Positions 1 through 5,286 of a stretch of DNA of 8,330 nt are shown in pieces. The position numbers were made by a program, and so were the translations under genes. Each line of letters opens with the position of its first letter. Positions within the stretch are counted from its first letter, which is position 1. The stretch covers positions 1 to 8,330 of the forward strand of contig JBDZUZ010000161.1 of NCBI GenBank assembly GCA_040255445.1, read 5' to 3'. A model generated the notes under the pieces. The model saw only the letters and a list, made by a program, of their open reading frames with translations. It made no database searches and was not told the DNA's origin. This DNA is from JBDZUZ01 sp040255445. GTDB lineage: Bacteria; Planctomycetota; Phycisphaerae; Phycisphaerales; UBA1924.

Positions 1-176
1 ATTCAAAGACGGGCGCCGCGATCCTCGAACTCTTCGAGCGGCTCCACGAGGAGGGCATGACCATCATCATGGTCACGCACGACGACTCGATCGCCGACCG
101 CTGCAAGCGCGTGATCCGCATGCGCGATGGCGAGGTCGAGACCGATCGCCGCAACGCCCCGGTGAAACCGCGCTGA
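1..176 (+). CDS. ABC transporter ATP-binding protein, C-terminal end (MacB/LolD type), partial
   Basis: Only the last 57 codons are present, read in the frame beginning at base 3 and ending in TGA at 174-176. The fragment opens with SKTG, which in this family directly follows the D-loop (usually LDSKTG). It continues with a helix (ILELFERLHEEG) and the strand IIMVTHD, which carries the switch (H-loop) histidine that contacts the ATP gamma phosphate. It ends with the typical 'RVIRMRDGEVE' strand and a short charged tail. This pattern fits the MacB/LolD/FtsE-like ATPases that power cytoplasmic-membrane export or lipoprotein-release machines, in which the permease is a separate protein or domain. 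The Walker A, Walker B and signature motifs lie outside the window, so the substrate cannot be inferred. The gene converges on the phosphatase gene with a gap of only 22 bases, and I see no terminator hairpin in it. Confidence 0.88.
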   Translation, partial: SKTGAAILELFERLHEEGMTIIMVTHDDSIADRCKRVIRMRDGEVETDRRNAPVKPR

Positions 177-198
177 GCGCCAGCCGCGGAGCGAATGC

Positions 199-1428
199 TC
201 AGGCCGCGGCGAGCGCGAGGAATGTCAGGTCATCGGCCTGGTGCAGCGAACCCGCCTGCTGATCGAGCATGTTGGTGAGGCGGTCGATCACCGGCCGCAC
301 CCCGCCCGAAGCGCCCACTTCCGTAAGCCGGCGGATGCGATCGATGCGCAGGTCGCGGGCGAGCAGCTTCTTCTCGCCCGGGAATGCGGATTCGAGCCCA
401 TCGGTGTAGACAACCAGCATGTTGTCCTCGCCCAGGTCGTACGACGCCTGATCGAACTCGCCGTCGTCGAAGACACCCAGCAGCGGCCCCTCGGTCATGA
501 TCTCCCGCGGCGGTCCATCGCCGACGACGACCGGCGGCGGGTGCCCCGCGCCCGCGACCGTCACCTTCCGCTCGACCAGGTCCATCACGCCGTACACCGC
601 GGTGGCGAAGCGACTCGAACCCGGCTGGTCTTCGCAGAGCTTCCGGTTCAACCTGTGCAGCACCGTCGCCGGCGGGAGGATCTTGAGACGACCGTCCTCG
701 CCCAGTTCGGTCGTGCACAGGCTGTTGGTCAGGACCATGGTGAGCAGCGCGGCGGGCACGCCGTGCCCCACCGCATCGGCCACGAAGAAGCCGACATGCC
801 GGTCGCTCAGCCGCGTCACGTTGTAGATATCGCCGCTGACAAAGTTCATCGGCCGGAAGAGCAGACCCAGGTCCAGGCCCGGGACCTCCGGGAGCGCGCC
901 GCGCATGAACTCGCGTTGGATCGCCGCGGCCAGGTGCAACTCCTCGTGGATCATGTCGATCTCGTGGCGGATGCCGGCCTGGCAGCGGTGCGCCAAGGCG
1001 ATCTCCCGCGAGAGGATGTCGACCGTGCTCTGCCGCTCGAGCAGCGCGTACGCCATCGCCGCGACGACCGCGGGGTTCTGGTCCAGCCGCTCGAAGAGCA
1101 CGCCGTGCCGCTGCAGGCTGCGCCAGTCGTCCACGCTCTGCATGAGGACGATCCCGGGCACATTGCGGGCCAGGAGCCCCTCTACGAGCCGGTCGATGGT
1201 GCGGGCGGATTCTTCGGGTCCGAGAACCGCGATGATGAGCGTCGGGAGCGGCTGGTCAGAGGCGGGGCCGCTGCGGTCTTCGAGGGTCCGGAGCGCGGTG
1301 GTGATCGAACCTGTGGTGGCTTCGGGCGCCGTGTTGTGCGGCCAGGCGCCCCGGATGGGCTCGAGCATTCGTTTTGCGGCCGCGGGGATTGATCCCGATG
1401 CACAGAAGAGAACGCTTTGCCGCCCCAT
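199..1428 (-). CDS. SpoIIE/RsbU-type PP2C serine/threonine phosphatase with degenerate receiver-like N-terminus
   Basis: This 409-residue cytoplasmic protein is predicted to dephosphorylate a phosphoserine protein, typically an anti-sigma-factor antagonist in a partner-switching pathway. Residues 1 to about 130 look like a divergent response-regulator fold: GRQSVLFCASG resembles strand 1, LPTLIIAVLG resembles strand 3 and GIVLMQSVDD resembles strand 4. No aspartate stands at the usual phosphoacceptor place after strand 3. A helical linker (about 130-170) leads into the entry motif AAIQREFM. The PP2C domain (about 170-409) keeps the metal-binding acidic residues: SGD (D200), ADAVGHG (D218), YTDG (D343) and ADDLTF (D399, D400). 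An in-frame GTG at 1500 would add 24 residues, but the ATG at 1428 is preferred because GGGGAG stands 5 bases before it and the protein then begins with strand 1. The gene follows the DUF192 gene after 84 bases on the same strand. No sigma factor, STAS protein or RsbW-like kinase is in the window, so the target is unknown. Confidence 0.92.
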   Translation of the reverse strand: MGRQSVLFCASGSIPAAAKRMLEPIRGAWPHNTAPEATTGSITTALRTLEDRSGPASDQPLPTLIIAVLGPEESARTIDRLVEGLLARNVPGIVLMQSVDDWRSLQRHGVLFERLDQNPAVVAAMAYALLERQSTVDILSREIALAHRCQAGIRHEIDMIHEELHLAAAIQREFMRGALPEVPGLDLGLLFRPMNFVSGDIYNVTRLSDRHVGFFVADAVGHGVPAALLTMVLTNSLCTTELGEDGRLKILPPATVLHRLNRKLCEDQPGSSRFATAVYGVMDLVERKVTVAGAGHPPPVVVGDGPPREIMTEGPLLGVFDDGEFDQASYDLGEDNMLVVYTDGLESAFPGEKKLLARDLRIDRIRRLTEVGASGGVRPVIDRLTNMLDQQAGSLHQADDLTFLALAAA

Positions 1429-1433
1429 GACCG

Positions 1434-1439
1434 CTCCCC
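1434..1439 (-). promoter_or_regulatory. Ribosome binding site fixing the phosphatase start
   Basis: GGGGAG on the minus strand lies 5 bases before the ATG at 1428. No comparable site precedes the alternative GTG at 1500, so this site decides the start. Confidence 0.6.
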
Positions 1440-1465
1440 GCAGCAGGCGCGGTGGAGTCGAGAGC

Positions 1466-1482
1466 CACCCCGGGCCGGGGTG
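1466..1482 (-). terminator. GC-rich inverted repeat between the DUF192 gene and the phosphatase gene
   Basis: CACCCCGG and CCGGGGTG are perfect inverted repeats separated by one G, which gives a hairpin of about 7 bp with a three-base loop. It lies 30 bases after the TAG of the DUF192 gene and 38 bases before the ATG of the phosphatase gene. No run of T follows it on the minus strand, so it is not a classic intrinsic terminator. It could equally be an attenuating leader hairpin of the phosphatase mRNA or an operator. Confidence 0.35.
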
Positions 1483-1512
1483 ATCCACGCGCGCGAACAC
1501 CGGGTGATCGGC

Positions 1513-2061
1513 CTATCGCGCCCGCTTCTTCAGCCCCGTTTCATCCAGCTTGATCTTCTGGCCGGTCTTGAGAGGCGGATTCAGTTCCGCCAGCGTGCCG
1601 CCCTTCAGCTCGATCACGTACTGCGTCGGGAACGCGCTGGGGTACTTCTTCAGGCGGGCCTCGTACTTGGGGTTGGTCCCGGTCGAGTCCAGTTGCTTCT
1701 CGTCCTCGGTACGCGGCGGCTCGGCCTTCATCGCGTGCATCGCGATGATCCGCGCCGAGCGGTCCAGGAAGATAATGTCGATATCGACCGGGCAGTCGCG
1801 CATCACAAAGGCGCTGGCCCGCACCTTGTTATCCGGAAACACGAACAGCATGCCGCCGTCCGCCGGGATCGATTCGCGGCCAGAGAGGCCGACGAAGCGC
1901 TTCTCGTCGTCGAGCGCGAGCTCGAGATCGAAGGTCCGGCCCGAGAGCGTCACCTTGGCGAAGCGGTCATCGGCCGGCTCGTCGCAGCCGGGGGCAACGA
2001 ACACCGCCGCCGCGGCCACCGCGAGCGCCACGAACCGCACTGTCATGTCGAACAGAGCCAT
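1513..2061 (-). CDS. DUF192 family lipoprotein
   Basis: The 182-residue product starts with a signal sequence: a hydrophobic stretch (about residues 6-22, FVALAVAAAAVFVA) and a lipobox-like APGC with the likely lipidated cysteine at residue 26. This suggests an exported, membrane-anchored protein. The DUF192 domain spans about residues 37-173. It shows an ERF.GLSGR-like segment (KRFVGLSGR, 54-62), GMLFVF (70-75), FVMRDCPVDIDIIFLD (85-100, matching the usual FWM.nt..pLDi.FiD) and the closing YVIELKGG (148-155). The loop at about 111-142 is longer and more charged than in compact members. The biochemical role of DUF192 proteins is not established. The ATG at 2061 is chosen because GGGAGG precedes it by 4 bases; an in-frame ATG at 2046 has no such site. 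The start overlaps the end of the GluQ-RS gene by 19 bases, so translational coupling is likely. Confidence 0.88.
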   Translation of the reverse strand: MALFDMTVRFVALAVAAAAVFVAPGCDEPADDRFAKVTLSGRTFDLELALDDEKRFVGLSGRESIPADGGMLFVFPDNKVRASAFVMRDCPVDIDIIFLDRSARIIAMHAMKAEPPRTEDEKQLDSTGTNPKYEARLKKYPSAFPTQYVIELKGGTLAELNPPLKTGQKIKLDETGLKKRAR

Positions 2062-3014
2062 GCATCCTCCCGCGGCCCGAAAGTCACCGGGCCTCTTGGA
2101 ATGGTACTGACCGTGAGCGCCCCGCCGAACTCCGCGGCGGACATTTCCTTGAGGTCCCCCCCGACGCCGCACCAGGACGCGATCAGCCCGATCACACGCT
2201 CGGCCCGCACCCCCCGCGAGCGGTAGGTGTCCAGGCGCGTGTCGCCGTGCCGCTTGGCGAGGCGTTTGCCATCGGGGCCGAGCACCAGGGGCAGGTGCAG
2301 GAGCAGCCGCGGCCGCGGCAACCCCAACGCGTCGTAGAGGAGCGCCTGCCGCGCTGCGGAGTCGAGCAGATCATCGCCGCGAACGATGAAGTCGACGCCC
2401 TGCCTTGCGTCGTCGACCACAACCGCGAGCTGATACGACGGCTGCGCCCGCTTGGTCCAGATGATGAAGTCTCCGACGCTCGCGGCGGGCGCGATGCGCT
2501 GCGGGCCGTGGAAGAGATCGTCGAACTCGATATCGATCTGGGGCACAACGAACCGCCAGTTCGTCGACTCATCGTCGAATGCCCGCGGCAGCAGCGGGGG
2601 ACGCAGGCTCGCGGGGAACGGTGTCTCGTGCACGCCCTCCTGCGGCGCCGATGCGGCGGCCTCGATCTGGCTGCGCGTCAACTCGCAGGGGTAGGCCATC
2701 GCCGCCGCGGCAAGCCCCGAGAGCGCCTGGCGATAGGGCGTGAGATCATCGCTTTGGATGAAAGGGCCCTCATCCCAGTCAATTCCGAGCCAGGTCAAGA
2801 GGTCGATCGTCTGCTCGATCGCGCCGGGCTTCACTCGCGGGCCGTCGAGGTCCTCGATGCGGAGAATGACTTTGGCGCCGCTCCGCCGCGCCAAAGCCCA
2901 GTTGACGAGGAAGGTGCGTGCGTTGCCAAGGTGCAGGGCCCCTGTCGGCGAGGGCGCGATCCGCGTGGCACGCGGCGGGGGTCGGATGAAACTCGGGTCG
3001 CGGGGCGGAGTCAC
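2043..3014 (-). CDS. gluQRS: Glutamyl-Q tRNA(Asp) synthetase
   Basis: This GluRS paralogue lacks the anticodon-binding domain. Enzymes of this family activate glutamate and attach it to the queuosine base at position 34 of tRNA(Asp). The 323-residue length fits the family (about 300). Class I signatures are clear: RIAPSPTGALHLGNAR with HLGN (28-31) as the HIGH motif, RIEDLDGPR (52-60) in the glutamate/ATP pocket, and GKRLAKRHGD (249-257) as the KMSKS equivalent. The zinc site looks broken. The usual CxC after the tyrosine/proline is PCEL here, with a single C110, and no cysteine follows in the 115-145 segment where the last ligand is normally found. The GTG at 3014 is the only plausible start codon near the first strand; no good ribosome site precedes it, so the start is uncertain. 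The gene diverges from the dehydratase gene and leads the block containing DUF192. Confidence 0.92.
   Translation of the reverse strand: MTPPRDPSFIRPPPRATRIAPSPTGALHLGNARTFLVNWALARRSGAKVILRIEDLDGPRVKPGAIEQTIDLLTWLGIDWDEGPFIQSDDLTPYRQALSGLAAAAMAYPCELTRSQIEAAASAPQEGVHETPFPASLRPPLLPRAFDDESTNWRFVVPQIDIEFDDLFHGPQRIAPAASVGDFIIWTKRAQPSYQLAVVVDDARQGVDFIVRGDDLLDSAARQALLYDALGLPRPRLLLHLPLVLGPDGKRLAKRHGDTRLDTYRSRGVRAERVIGLIASWCGVGGDLKEMSAAEFGGALTVSTIPRGPVTFGPREDAWLCST
2066..2071 (-). promoter_or_regulatory. Ribosome binding site of the DUF192 gene inside the GluQ-RS reading frame
   Basis: GGGAGG on the minus strand lies 4 bases before the ATG at 2061 and is itself within the last codons of the upstream GluQ-RS gene. 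This arrangement favours coupled translation and fixes the DUF192 start. Confidence 0.55.
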
Positions 3015-3024
3015 AGCGAGGGGG

Positions 3025-3030
3025 ACGATA
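3025..3030 (-). promoter_or_regulatory. Possible -10 element for the GluQ-RS gene
   Basis: TATCGT on the minus strand (4 of 6 consensus bases), 10 bases before the proposed GTG start. A transcript from it would be leaderless or nearly so, which would agree with the absence of a ribosome site. No convincing -35 box is seen at the expected spacing, so this is only a suggestion. Confidence 0.2.
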
Positions 3031-3047
3031 CACTGCGCTCGCGGGTT

Positions 3048-3068
3048 CCGCCGGGCCGACCCCGGCGG
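3048..3068. other. Perfect 8-bp GC hairpin in the divergent gluQRS/dehydratase intergenic region
   Basis: CCGCCGGG and CCCGGCGG form a perfect 8-bp stem around the loop CCGAC. It sits in the 87-base gap between two divergent genes and ends 33 bases before the dehydratase start. It may be a leader structure in the dehydratase mRNA or an operator shared by both genes. No sequence feature decides between these. Confidence 0.4.
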
Positions 3069-3101
3069 GCCGCGACCGCGAAGTCCCCAACGGAGTGGAT
3101 G

Positions 3102-3416
3102 ATGGAGAAGTTCAACGAAGCCCAGATCGCCGCGGCCCTGAAGTATCGGCCGGAGTGGTCCGAGGTTGGGGACACGATCCAGCGGACCTACCAGTTCAAG
3201 GATTTCGTGGATGCGATGGCCTTCGTGAACACGGTGGCCGATGCCGCCGAGGCCGACCAGCACCACCCCGACATCCTGATCCGCTACAGCAAGGTCACGC
3301 TGACGCTCGCGACGCACGATGCGAATGGCCTGACCGAGAAGGACTTCGATCTGGCTCGGAAGGCCGACGAGATGGCGGAGAAGTGGCTGCCGGTGGCGGC
3401 CAAGCCGGCGGAGTGA
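3102..3416 (+). CDS. Pterin-4a-carbinolamine dehydratase (PCD/DCoH family)
   Basis: This 104-residue enzyme dehydrates 4a-hydroxytetrahydropterin to quinonoid dihydropterin, which recycles the cofactor of aromatic amino acid hydroxylases. In bacteria without such a hydroxylase it may serve other pterins. The single domain fills the whole protein and shows the family pattern in order: early helix with EAQI.AAL, the strand following PEWSEVGDTIQRTYQFKDF, the helix FVNTVADAAEADQHHPD carrying the catalytic HHPD, then IRYSKVTLTLATHDANGLTEKDFDLARKAD. This last segment is the usual 'Y..V...L.TH...GLT..D...A..id'. Two ATGs stand in tandem at 3099 and 3102. GGAG at 3092-3095 is 3 and 6 bases away respectively, so the second is preferred; the product changes by one residue only. 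No aromatic hydroxylase is in the window. The small unknown gene follows 41 bases downstream on the same strand. Confidence 0.94.
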   Translation: MEKFNEAQIAAALKYRPEWSEVGDTIQRTYQFKDFVDAMAFVNTVADAAEADQHHPDILIRYSKVTLTLATHDANGLTEKDFDLARKADEMAEKWLPVAAKPAE

Positions 3417-3457
3417 CCTCATGGGCTTGAGGGTGTCCGGGGACGGAGTGCTCTTGC

Positions 3458-3802
3458 GTGCTCGTGGTCGGTGCTGAACTGCTCGAGGCCGCGCTTGCCG
3501 ATGGGCGGAGTCTGAAAGCCGTTTTGAACGAGCAGGGGATTGTCTTCTTCCCCGTTTCGCAGGAGCACCGTGCAAGCGGCGCGGCGGGTATCTGGTACGC
3601 CGATGACTACAAGGGCAACGCCCTCGCCGCGATGATCACCGGGGGACGGATTGAGATCCGCTACCACCGCGCATTCAGTGATCAACGAGTGGCGAAGCTG
3701 ATGCGCAGTCTGCGGGACCAGCCTGAGCTGACAGCGCTCGGAGGGCTCGGGGTCACGTACCAAGGTAGGGCGGTTGCTGCTGACGAACGGAGTCGTCGAT
3801 AG
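3458..3802 (+). CDS. Small protein of unknown function
   Basis: The 114-residue product is not a family I recognise. It is soluble, with no signal peptide or membrane segment, and mixes short helices and strands: VVGAELLEAALADG, a GIVFFPVS strand (28-34), GIWYADDYKGNALAAMI (44-60), then GGRIEIRYHRAFSDQRVAKLMRSLRD, which reads as a beta strand followed by a basic helix. The amino-acid mix looks like a real protein. A GTG start at 3458 is the first start after the in-frame stop at 3428-3430, and GGAG lies 9 bases before it. It may be co-transcribed with the dehydratase, 41 bases upstream. Its last 50 bases overlap, tail to tail, the end of the zinc-ribbon membrane protein gene. Confidence 0.6.
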   Translation: MLVVGAELLEAALADGRSLKAVLNEQGIVFFPVSQEHRASGAAGIWYADDYKGNALAAMITGGRIEIRYHRAFSDQRVAKLMRSLRDQPELTALGGLGVTYQGRAVAADERSRR

Positions 3803-4265
3803 CGCAGCTCCGCACTGCTTTCAGGTTCGCAGCACCGGCTTCACGGCCGCACTCCGGGCAGATTGCTGTCGGGACGAGCGGATATCCGCACGTACGACAC
3901 CCCTCATTGGGTTTCTTCCTCAGTAACAGGAAGCCCAACAACACCGTGCAGGGTGCTGCGGCTATCCAGATCGGGAAGCGGATAAATGAGCGGCTCCCCG
4001 AGGTGGAAACAATCGGTTTCCATTGATGGTTGTTCGGACCTGTTGTCCAGATGAATTTCAGCTTCGTCAATTCGGGAGGCGCTGTGACCCCTTTGGTCGG
4101 CGTGAACGCGGTGACGCCTCCGCCACCGACCGTCAGGACCGCGTCGCGATACGTGATTGCAAATGGTTTGGCGACGCTGAGGATCCACAGTCCGCCGAGG
4201 GCTGCAGTAAGTACAAGCAGCATGATGCAGATGCGGGGATAACGCAGCCGCGACCGCGGAATCAC
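3753..4265 (-). CDS. Two-helix membrane protein with C-terminal zinc ribbon
   Basis: The predicted 170-residue protein has a short basic N-terminus, a first membrane helix at about 13-32 (CIMLLVLTAALGGLWILSV) and an outer or lumenal segment of about 60 residues rich in T, G and P. A second helix follows at about 98-116 (PIWIAAAPCTVLLGFLLL) and then a basic RKK stop-transfer. After it comes a zinc ribbon, CRTCGYPL...CPECG, with cysteines 123, 126, 136 and 139. This 'CGY.L' ribbon next to a membrane helix recurs in small planctomycete proteins of unknown function; that statement is from memory. The start is GTG at 4265 with GGAG 5 bases before it. The GTG overlaps the TGA of the HNH gene as GTGA, so the two are probably translated together. 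The DNA is visibly less GC-rich than its neighbours. Confidence 0.75.
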   Translation of the reverse strand: MIPRSRLRYPRICIMLLVLTAALGGLWILSVAKPFAITYRDAVLTVGGGGVTAFTPTKGVTAPPELTKLKFIWTTGPNNHQWKPIVSTSGSRSFIRFPIWIAAAPCTVLLGFLLLRKKPNEGCRTCGYPLVPTAICPECGREAGAANLKAVRSCAIDDSVRQQQPPYLGT

Positions 4266-5053
4266 CGCAGCTCCACCGACCAGTACGCGTTATCGAGGAA
4301 CGTCTTCCAGGATGCGTACTTCTCGTTGCCCAGCCGCAGCGCGATCAACGGGTTGCGCTTGGGTCGCTCGGGCTTCCGGATCAGCGTCATGTGAGCCTGC
4401 TCGGGCGTGCGGCCGCCCTTCTTGGCGTTGCAGCGGATGCACGCGCATACGAGGTTGTCCCATGTATCACCGCCGTGCTGCGCCCGCGGCACCACGTGGT
4501 CGATCGAGAGATCCGATGTCGTGAAGTGACGCCCGCAGTACTGGCACTGGTTGCGGTCGCGCGCGAACAGGTTGCGGCGGTTGAGCTTCACCGTCTGCTC
4601 GGGCAGTCGCTCGTAGCCCAGCAGCCGGATGATCCGCGGCACGGCGATGTCCATCCGCACCGTCTTGACCCAGTCGTGCCGCTCGCGCTCGAACTCGGCC
4701 TGCAGGATCGACAACTCGGCCCAGCTCTCCAGGTCGTAGTTGACGAAGTGGTGCTTGCCGGTGTCGCCGGTCTCGACGTGGATCACCTCGGCGATGTTGC
4801 GTGCGAGCAGACAGAACGCCCGCCGCGCCGAGACGACGCGCATCGCCATGTAGACCTTGTTGAGGACCAGCACCTTGGCGTTCAGCCCGTCGTTGCCGCC
4901 GCAGGCCGCGGCCAGCGCGTTGACGACGCCGGCGTCGCCGTGCTGACCGTTGAACCCATCATCGTGGCCCGAAAAGTCGGTTGGAACCCCCTCCTCACCG
5001 CCGAAATCGGCGGGAGCGCCCGGGCTCGAGTTGTCGCCCTTGCGGCGGGACAT
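4262..5053 (-). CDS. HNH endonuclease family protein
   Basis: This 263-residue protein belongs to the widespread stand-alone HNH family that begins with the block VLVLNKVYMAMRVVSARRAF (61-80). The first 55 residues are low-complexity, acidic and glycine-rich, and look disordered. The middle (about 130-170) has the conserved DIAVPRIIRLLGYERLPEQTVKLNRRNLFARD-like segment. The HNH core follows: CQYC (C170, C173), SIDHVVPR with D185 and H186 as the catalytic pair, WDNLV (N200) and CIRCN (C205, C208, N209). The two CxxC pairs should hold a structural zinc while the DH...N...N residues bind the catalytic metal. All key residues are present. The biological role of this family is not settled; no methylase, restriction subunit or intron is nearby. 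ATG at 5053 has GAGGAG 7 bases before it. It is the first gene of a two-gene operon with the zinc-ribbon membrane protein. Confidence 0.9.
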   Translation of the reverse strand: MSRRKGDNSSPGAPADFGGEEGVPTDFSGHDDGFNGQHGDAGVVNALAAACGGNDGLNAKVLVLNKVYMAMRVVSARRAFCLLARNIAEVIHVETGDTGKHHFVNYDLESWAELSILQAEFERERHDWVKTVRMDIAVPRIIRLLGYERLPEQTVKLNRRNLFARDRNQCQYCGRHFTTSDLSIDHVVPRAQHGGDTWDNLVCACIRCNAKKGGRTPEQAHMTLIRKPERPKRNPLIALRLGNEKYASWKTFLDNAYWSVELR

Positions 5054-5076
5054 GCTCGATCTCCTCGGTCAGAGGT

Positions 5077-5092
5077 CCACTATTGATAGTGG
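5077..5092. promoter_or_regulatory. 16-base palindrome overlapping the HNH operon -10 box (possible operator)
   Basis: CCACTAT and ATAGTGG are perfect 7-base inverted repeats around TG. The palindrome covers the proposed -10 box and the region just downstream of it, a typical place for a repressor site. A two-base centre is too short for a good RNA hairpin loop, so a DNA-binding dimer is the more natural reading. No regulator gene is in the window. Confidence 0.4.
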
Positions 5093-5111
5093 GTTACGGT
5101 CAAATGTTCAA
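5083..5111 (-). promoter_or_regulatory. Probable sigma-70 type promoter of the HNH operon
   Basis: On the minus strand TTGAAC (5106-5111) and TATCAA (5083-5088) are separated by exactly 17 bases; each matches 4 of 6 consensus bases. Transcription would start near 5076, giving a leader of about 23 bases that contains the GAGGAG ribosome site. The stretch is locally AT-richer than its surroundings. Confidence 0.45.
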
Positions 5112-5174
5112 CATCCCCCCGCCGGGACGGTTGGTCTTTGCACGGTCCTGATGAACCGCCTGCGCCGTCTGAAC

Positions 5175-5190
5175 GGGGGCTCTGACCCCC
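5175..5190 (-). terminator. GGGGG/CCCCC hairpin, possible purH terminator
   Basis: A 5-bp all-GC stem around a six-base loop (CTCTGA on the plus strand), about 100 bases after the purH stop and before the HNH promoter. It would help to insulate the two transcription units, but the T-run of an intrinsic terminator is absent. Confidence 0.3.
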
Positions 5191-5219
5191 TCAGATTCGC
5201 TGCCGAGGCTTCAGGGGAT

Positions 5220-5242
5220 GCCGAGGGGGCGCGCCCCCCGGC
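5220..5242 (-). terminator. Strong GC hairpin downstream of purH
   Basis: The core at 5225-5238 is a perfect 14-base palindrome (GGGGG CGCG CCCCC). GCCG and CGGC flank it and can extend the stem with a single bulged A at 5224, giving 9 paired bases. It is the strongest fold in this gap and lies 45 bases after the purH stop. No T-run follows. Confidence 0.4.
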
Positions 5243-5267
5243 CGAGGCGGGCCAATGCCGGCCGCGG

Positions 5268-5283
5268 CCGCCCAAGCGGGCGG
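5268..5283 (-). terminator. Six-bp hairpin immediately after the purH stop
   Basis: CCGCCC and GGGCGG pair around a four-base loop, 3 bases beyond the purH stop codon on the minus strand. It may protect the 3' end or contribute to termination together with the two hairpins further on. Confidence 0.3.
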
Positions 5284-5286
5284 ATC

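Larger units (their letters stand above)
5112..5286. other. Intergenic stretch downstream of purH, with hairpins and no gene
   Basis: I see no convincing coding sequence here. A short plus-strand frame from the ATG at 5151 to 5318 runs into purH and looks like noise. The stretch holds three GC-rich inverted repeats, listed separately, that would form in the tail of the purH transcript. None is followed by a clear T-run. No tRNA or recognised ncRNA pattern was found. Confidence 0.5.

Noticed and set aside
241..1392. Long plus-strand open frame (383 codons) opposite the phosphatase gene
   Set aside because: It is an antisense shadow, rich in Arg/His/Val with no recognisable motif. The minus strand carries a complete PP2C domain.
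1429..1500. GTG start at 1500 for the phosphatase
   Set aside because: The added 24 residues are Pro/Gly-rich, cross an inverted repeat and lack a ribosome site. The ATG at 1428 has GGGGAG at good spacing.
2247..3098. Plus-strand extension of the dehydratase frame across the GluQ-RS gene
   Set aside because: Only the last 104 codons match the dehydratase family. The preceding part is antisense to GluQ-RS, and a ribosome site precedes the internal ATG pair.
3015..3575. N-terminal extension of GluQ-RS to an ATG at 3575
   Set aside because: It would run antisense through the dehydratase gene and has no similarity to GluQ-RS. The family begins right at the RIAPSPTG strand.
4262..5053. HNH gene as part of a restriction or homing system
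   Set aside because: There is no methyltransferase, specificity subunit, intron or mobile element next to it, and the protein matches the common stand-alone family.
5054..5286. tRNA or CRISPR repeats in the largest intergenic gap
   Set aside because: No T-loop signature, cloverleaf arms or regularly spaced direct repeats could be found by eye. The only direct similarity is a short GCCGAGG repeated close together.
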